Positions 40,865 through 44,843 of a stretch of DNA of 44,843 nucleotides are shown one piece after another (the first letter of the stretch is position 1; each line of letters begins with the position of its first letter). The notes beneath the pieces are model-generated. The model did no database searches and was not told where the DNA came from. It worked only from the letters and a program-made list of their open reading frames with translations. The stretch spans positions 1 through 44,843 of the forward strand of contig SXLG01000146.1 in assembly GCA_005777805.1 (NCBI GenBank), given 5' to 3'. Both the position numbers and the translations under genes were made by a program. The stretch is from Pseudomonadota bacterium (GTDB taxonomy: Bacteria > Desulfobacterota > Binatia > UBA12015).

Positions 40865-42400
40865 TCAACCTGTCGGGCGGAAGAGCGGTTCGAGCGCGTC
40901 GTAGGCCGCTTTGTGCTGGTGAAAGAGGGCGTCGTAGAGCGCGCTGTGTGCGCGCGCGGGCTCCCACGTGCGCTTGACCGGGCGGAAACGGGCGAGGTCG
41001 CCGCGGGCCACGAGCCCGAGGCGGTGGAAAGCGAGGAAAGCGACGCCGCGGGTGTTGGTCTGACGCGGTGTCTCGAGTTGTTCGACCGGACGGCCAAGCA
41101 CGTTGGCAGTGATCTCGGCCCAGGCATCGGAGGTCGCGCCGCCGCCCGAGAAGGCAATCCGCGCGAAGGGTGCACCAGCGAAGGCCTCGACCGCCGGCAG
41201 CATCCAACGCAGCGTGCAGGCCACCCCTTCCAGCACGGCCCGCGCCATGTCGGCGCGGGTGGTCTCGAGCGACATGCCGATGAAGCCGCCGCGCATATGA
41301 GCGTCGGTGCGTGGCGCCTGCGAACCGGCGAGCCACGGCAGGTAGACCAGTCCGCTACTGCCGGCGGGGGTTTGCTCGACGGCGCGGTCGATGCCAAACC
41401 AGATATCGTTCGAGCCATGGTCGCCCAGTGCGTCGCGGGTATGGACGAGCTGCGCCAGGAAGTGGTCGAGCAGCTTGCCCCCGAGGCCGGACTCCGCCAG
41501 CGCCATCCATTCGCCGCGCAACGGGCTCGGCATGCTGACGATCGAGGTCTCGATGTCGGTGTGCTTGCCGGGGGCGCTGCCCAGGATCTGAATTGTCGTG
41601 CCGATGTTGGCGCCACCACTGCCGGGCTCGCAGGCACCGGCACCGACGGTCGCGGCCTGCGTATCGTTGACGGGTGCGAACACCGGCGTCCCCGGTCGCA
41701 GGCCGAGTTCGGCGGCGATACGCGCCCGCAACGGACCGATGCAGGCATCGACCGGCACGAGATCGGGCAGCTTATCGCGCGCGACGCCGGCCAGCTCGAG
41801 CAGTTCGGGCGACCAGTCGACCGCATCGATACAGCGATTGTCGGTGAGCAGCATGAGGAAGGCGCTGCACGGGTTGCTCGCGATCTGGCCGGTGAGTTCG
41901 AGTGCGAGCCAGTCGGCGGGTTCGAGGACCCGGGCCGTGCGCGCCCAGATCTCGGGGCGTTCGCGGGCGAGGAAGAGCAGGTGCGATAGCGGGTCGTTGC
42001 CCATCGGCACCGCGCCGTGCACGTCGAGCCAGCGCAGAAAAGCGTCGTCGCGCCGCGCGAGCACCTCACGCGAGTAGGGTGTGCCACGTCGGGTGAGCCA
42101 GAGGATCAGGTCGCCACTGGGCGTACCATCGGCGCCGATCGGGATCAGCGAGGCGAACTGGCTCGCGCACGCAACAGCCACGACCTGATCGGGGCGTGCG
42201 GCGCTCTCCGCCACGACCGCGCGGCAGGCATCGAAGATCGCCTGCCGGATCTCGCGCGGATCCTGCACGGCAAGATCGGGCTCGGGCGTGCGGGTGCGCA
42301 CCGAGCGGGCCGTGGCGGCGACGATGCCGCCGTCGAGACCGACCAGCGCCACCTTCGGTCCGCCGCTGCCGAGGTCGATCGCGAGGACCAGAGGCTGCAT
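40865..42400 (-). CDS. FGGY-family carbohydrate kinase (xylulokinase-like)
   Basis: About 511 residues of the FGGY kinase family. The N-terminal phosphate loop is VLAIDLGSGGPKVALVGLDG, the sugar region contains LILWLTRRGTPYSREVL, the catalytic Asp lies in VNDTQAATVGAGACEPG, the second phosphate loop is IGTTIQILG, and the adenosine segment is IAFSGGGATSDAWAEITANVL. It would phosphorylate a sugar or polyol with ATP; xylulokinase-like is the best description, but substrate is uncertain. ATG 42400 places the first loop at the expected position; ATG 42415 adds five residues. No isomerase or transporter is adjacent. Confidence 0.88.
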   Translation of the reverse strand: MQPLVLAIDLGSGGPKVALVGLDGGIVAATARSVRTRTPEPDLAVQDPREIRQAIFDACRAVVAESAARPDQVVAVACASQFASLIPIGADGTPSGDLILWLTRRGTPYSREVLARRDDAFLRWLDVHGAVPMGNDPLSHLLFLARERPEIWARTARVLEPADWLALELTGQIASNPCSAFLMLLTDNRCIDAVDWSPELLELAGVARDKLPDLVPVDACIGPLRARIAAELGLRPGTPVFAPVNDTQAATVGAGACEPGSGGANIGTTIQILGSAPGKHTDIETSIVSMPSPLRGEWMALAESGLGGKLLDHFLAQLVHTRDALGDHGSNDIWFGIDRAVEQTPAGSSGLVYLPWLAGSQAPRTDAHMRGGFIGMSLETTRADMARAVLEGVACTLRWMLPAVEAFAGAPFARIAFSGGGATSDAWAEITANVLGRPVEQLETPRQTNTRGVAFLAFHRLGLVARGDLARFRPVKRTWEPARAHSALYDALFHQHKAAYDALEPLFRPTG

Positions 42401-42484
42401 GACTCCGCAGCGCATATCAGGTCCGCAAGCAGCGTGCCCGGAGTGGTGTGAGCGGGCGCTTGTCCGCCAGCGTGGTCGGCGCGG

Positions 42485-43879
42485 CTACTCGTCCGGGAAC
42501 CAGTTGCCGTGGAAGCCGTACGGCACCCGGCGGGGCAGGTGGATCGTCGCCACCGGCGCGCGCTCGATGTGTTGTGCGTCGAGGATGACGACGTCGCTGG
42601 CACCACGCGCCTCGTCGAAGGCATACGCGATGAGCCAGCCCTCGTCCTCGCCGGCCGTCGCCTGTGCCGGCGCGAACACCGCTTCGCTCGGGACGCGACC
42701 GCCAAGGTCGTGGACCTGTCGCGTGCCGGCCGTGAGATCATACTTGACGATGATGGGTCGCCCCTGGCGTTCGAAATCGCCCACCGGCGGGTTCGCCGCA
42801 GCGTAGCCGTAGCGGGCGCGCACTCCGGCCCGGCGGTCGTCGATGCGCGGGAACTCGGCGGCGTCGTCGAAGAGCGGCGTCTCGGCGACGCTGCCGGCGG
42901 CGAGGTTGATCGTGAAGCGATGCGGGCGTGCCGAATCGAATTCGCCCGAGTTTGTCGCCCACAGTTTCGGATAGCGGCAGACGTCGAGTACGATCCGGCC
43001 GTCGTCCGTCTCGAAGGCGTTGAAGGGATGGAAGATGTAGCAGGGGGAGATCTCGAACCAGCGCAGCGACTCCGCACCCGCGCCGCGCGGCATCACGCCG
43101 ATCCGCGCGCCGTAGTCGTCGCTCCAATGATAAGGCAAGCCGTCGCCGCGCTGCTCGGCGCCGGCCGAGGCGCTCTGCGGCGCCAGCCCGGCCATGGCTT
43201 TCTCCAGGTCGAAGACCACCGGCAGGTCGAGGAAGAGCACATGATGTTCGGTGATGGCGAAATCGTGGATCATCGTCGGTCCCTTGACCGGGATCTCCTC
43301 GGACTGCACCAGGGCTCCGGTGGCATCGACGCGGTGATAGGTGAGATAGGGCGGGAAGAAGCCGTAGCCGAAGAAATGCATCTCGCCGGTGAGTGGGCAA
43401 AGTTTCGGGTGTGCCGTCATGGCGGTGGTGAGTCGGCCGCCGAAGTCGTGCAGGCCGATCGTGTCGAGGCCGGGCGTGACCTGAGTGGGGAACGAACTCT
43501 CGACCAGCGCCAGGATGCGGCCCGCGTGTCGCACGATGTGTGTGTTGGCGACCGCAACGCTGCGATCGACCGTGCCGTCGGGAGAGATCAGCGCTGGCGG
43601 GGGATCCTCGTTGAAGCTCCGTGTCCGCAGCCAGCGGTTGCGGTACCAGGCGGCGCGCCCGGCCTCGAAGCGGATGCCGTGCAGCATCCCGTCGCCGACA
43701 AACCAGTGCGCGGAGGATCCGCTGCGTGGATTCGGCCCGTTACGCACGAAGAGTCCCCGCAGCTCGGGCGGGATCGCGCCTTCGACCCGCAGGTCGGTGA
43801 GCGTGACTTCTTCCTGCACTGGCGCGTAGTTTCCGCGCAGATGGAAGGGCAGGGGTTTCTCCGCGGCCGGCGCTCCCAT
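42485..43879 (-). CDS. Carotenoid oxygenase family protein
   Basis: 464 residues, the family's usual length, with GGAGG before ATG. The seven-bladed propeller with four iron-binding His residues is recognisable: TAHPKLCPLTGEMHFFGY (His 1), GPTMIHDFAITEHHVLFLD (His 2), FHPFNAFETDDGRIVLDVC (His 3) and the C-terminal YGFHGNWFPDE (His 4). The start FVRNGPNPR and WFVGDGMLHGI are also characteristic. Members cleave carotenoid or stilbene double bonds to aldehydes with O2. No carotenoid synthesis genes are in the window. It is upstream of the kinase on the same strand (84-base gap). Confidence 0.93.
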   Translation of the reverse strand: MGAPAAEKPLPFHLRGNYAPVQEEVTLTDLRVEGAIPPELRGLFVRNGPNPRSGSSAHWFVGDGMLHGIRFEAGRAAWYRNRWLRTRSFNEDPPPALISPDGTVDRSVAVANTHIVRHAGRILALVESSFPTQVTPGLDTIGLHDFGGRLTTAMTAHPKLCPLTGEMHFFGYGFFPPYLTYHRVDATGALVQSEEIPVKGPTMIHDFAITEHHVLFLDLPVVFDLEKAMAGLAPQSASAGAEQRGDGLPYHWSDDYGARIGVMPRGAGAESLRWFEISPCYIFHPFNAFETDDGRIVLDVCRYPKLWATNSGEFDSARPHRFTINLAAGSVAETPLFDDAAEFPRIDDRRAGVRARYGYAAANPPVGDFERQGRPIIVKYDLTAGTRQVHDLGGRVPSEAVFAPAQATAGEDEGWLIAYAFDEARGASDVVILDAQHIERAPVATIHLPRRVPYGFHGNWFPDE

Positions 43880-44334
43880 GGTTCCTCCTGATGATGGCTC
43901 GACTCCGGCAGCCGGCGGCCACCGTCTCGTCGGTTATGGCGCGCGCCCGGGAGTGATGCCAGAGCGGAGTCGGCGCGGCGGCTCGGGTTTGCGCTCCCGC
44001 GAGGCCCCAGGCCCCTGGCGCAGGGCGGCGACGGGAGGAGTTGGCGTCGGAGGGCGGGGTTGCGCCCGGGCCGATCGCCGCGCCGGCTCCGCGGCCGCTC
44101 GGCGGGTCTCGGCGTACGCTCCGCTCGCGGCCTCCTGCTCGCGAACACGCCACCCGATTCTCCCTGGGCGGTCTAGCCCGTGCCCGCGCGCCACGTCCGC
44201 GGCCCCGATTCCCCCTGGGCGGTCTCGGCGCGTGCCCGCGTGAGGGCCGGCTAAGGTCGCGCCGGTCCTGCGCCGACGCAGCACACGGGTACGGCGGCGG
44301 CCCCAGGTATACGGAGGCCGTCGGGGAGGCGAGT
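43880..44334. other. Gap between divergent carotenoid oxygenase and mtnA; GC-rich repeats
   Basis: No gene is evident in these 455 bases. CCCTGGGCGGTCT occurs at 44162 and 44213, with a weaker GGGTCTCGGCG copy near 44104. These units are spaced about 51-65 bases and diverge between them. Promoters for both flanking genes should be here but no clear boxes were seen. Confidence 0.5.
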
Positions 44335-44843
44335 ATGAAGGTCGACGGCAAGGCGATGCGCACGATCTGGGTCGGGGCAGATGGGTGCACGGTTCAGATC
44401 ATTGACCAGACGCGCCTGCCGCACCGGCTGGAGATCGTCGATCTGCCGGGCCTGGCGGCGGTGTGTCGCGCGATCCGCGACATGCAGGTGCGCGGTGCTC
44501 CGCTGAGCGGCGCCACCGCGGCCTATGGCGTGGCGATCGCGCTCCGCGCCGATCCGTCCGACGCGAGTCTCGACCGGGCCTGCACCGAGCTCGCGGCGAC
44601 CCGGCCGACGGCGATCAATTTGCGCTGGGCGCTCGGGGAGATGCGCCGTTCGCTCGCGGGCCTGCACGGCGTGGCTCGCGTCGAGCGTGCCTGGCAGCGT
44701 GCCGCCGAAATCTGTGACGAGGACGTCGCCATCAACGCGGCCATCGGCCGCCAGGGCCTCGAACTGCTGCGCGTGCTGGCCAGAGGCAAGCCACCGGGTG
44801 CGACGGTGAACGTGCTGACCCACTGCAACGCGGGCTGGCTTGC
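44335..44843 (+). CDS. mtnA: S-methyl-5-thioribose-1-phosphate isomerase, N-terminal part (cut by the window)
   Basis: 169 codons are visible before the right edge; the complete protein should be about 340-350 residues. MRTIWVG, IIDQTRLPHRLEIVDLP, IRDMQVRGAPLSGATAAYG, RPTAINLRWALGEM and LTHCNAGWLA are all characteristic of MtnA, and the Cys in THCNAG is the family's catalytic residue. The enzyme isomerises methylthioribose-1-phosphate to methylthioribulose-1-phosphate in the methionine salvage pathway. GGGGAGG stands seven bases upstream of ATG. No other salvage gene is visible before the edge. Confidence 0.93.
   Translation, partial: MKVDGKAMRTIWVGADGCTVQIIDQTRLPHRLEIVDLPGLAAVCRAIRDMQVRGAPLSGATAAYGVAIALRADPSDASLDRACTELAATRPTAINLRWALGEMRRSLAGLHGVARVERAWQRAAEICDEDVAINAAIGRQGLELLRVLARGKPPGATVNVLTHCNAGWL

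Noticed and set aside
1-44843. Insertion sequences, prophage or integrated element
   Set aside because: No transposase, integrase or phage structural motif, and no terminal inverted repeats flanking any gene group, were found.

Overview
The window looks like a chromosome segment from a high-GC, Gram-negative-type bacterium. The evidence is several lipobox lipoproteins, a soluble chemoreceptor, strong GC bias at third codon positions and mostly TGA stops. The mix of acyl-CoA enzymes, a carotenoid oxygenase, a sphingosine-1-phosphate-lyase-type decarboxylase and a secreted Thr/Pro-linker cytochrome would fit an uncultured Binatia or deltaproteobacterium-like lineage. That placement is an inference; no rRNA or tRNA gene is present to settle it.

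Layout. 1-1.3 kb: the tail of an unknown gene, then an MNT/HEPN pair whose MNT half carries a nonsense codon inside its active-site motif. 1.4-10.8 kb: a molybdopterin oxidoreductase, a type-B carboxylesterase lipoprotein, an orphan MASE1-like histidine kinase, a large TIM-barrel glycosidase-like protein and a DUF1640-like coiled-coil gene split by an in-phase TAG. 10.8-16.4 kb: aldehyde dehydrogenase, aroB and an acyl-CoA synthetase on the minus strand, with a MaoC hydratase on the plus strand. 16.4-22.8 kb: a coiled-coil protein with a C-terminal RelE/ParE-like domain, a cytidylate-kinase-like protein, a YcbL-type metallo-hydrolase, an RlmD-type rRNA methyltransferase and two lipoproteins. 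22.8-28.7 kb: a sterol-desaturase-family hydroxylase and a YhaO/YhaN (SbcDC-like) nuclease-ATPase operon. 29-35 kb: aspartate aminotransferase, a YbaK-type deacylase, a translationally coupled PIG-L-like/glycosyltransferase pair and a secreted duplicated-domain c-type cytochrome. 35-44.8 kb: enoyl-CoA hydratase, S1P-lyase-like decarboxylase, a soluble chemoreceptor, an internally deleted radical SAM/SPASM protein, an FGGY sugar kinase, a carotenoid oxygenase and the start of mtnA.

The most unusual signal lies between the genes. At least eight separate intergenic loci carry short direct-repeat arrays with nearly the same period (about 72 bp; measured 71-75 apart from one 64-bp step), while most of the repeat sequences differ from locus to locus. 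Some units are conserved throughout. Others have a conserved core of about 36 bp followed by a diverged half of about 36 bp. Some arrays touch genes: one encodes a possible in-frame N-terminal extension of the histidine kinase, one contains the radical SAM stop codon, and one duplicates a Shine-Dalgarno plus start codon so that a 24-residue leader would stop exactly on the hydrolase start. Two loci share a core motif (CGTA-YGA-CCGAG type) and two share an exact 14-mer, so they may be diverged members of one element family.

Three genes (MNT, DUF1640-like, radical SAM) look recently damaged or internally shortened. Genuine genes here end in TAG and TAA as well as TGA, so the two in-frame stops are better read as mutations, assembly errors or readthrough sites than as codon reassignment. 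No CRISPR array, cas gene, insertion sequence, tRNA or rRNA was found.
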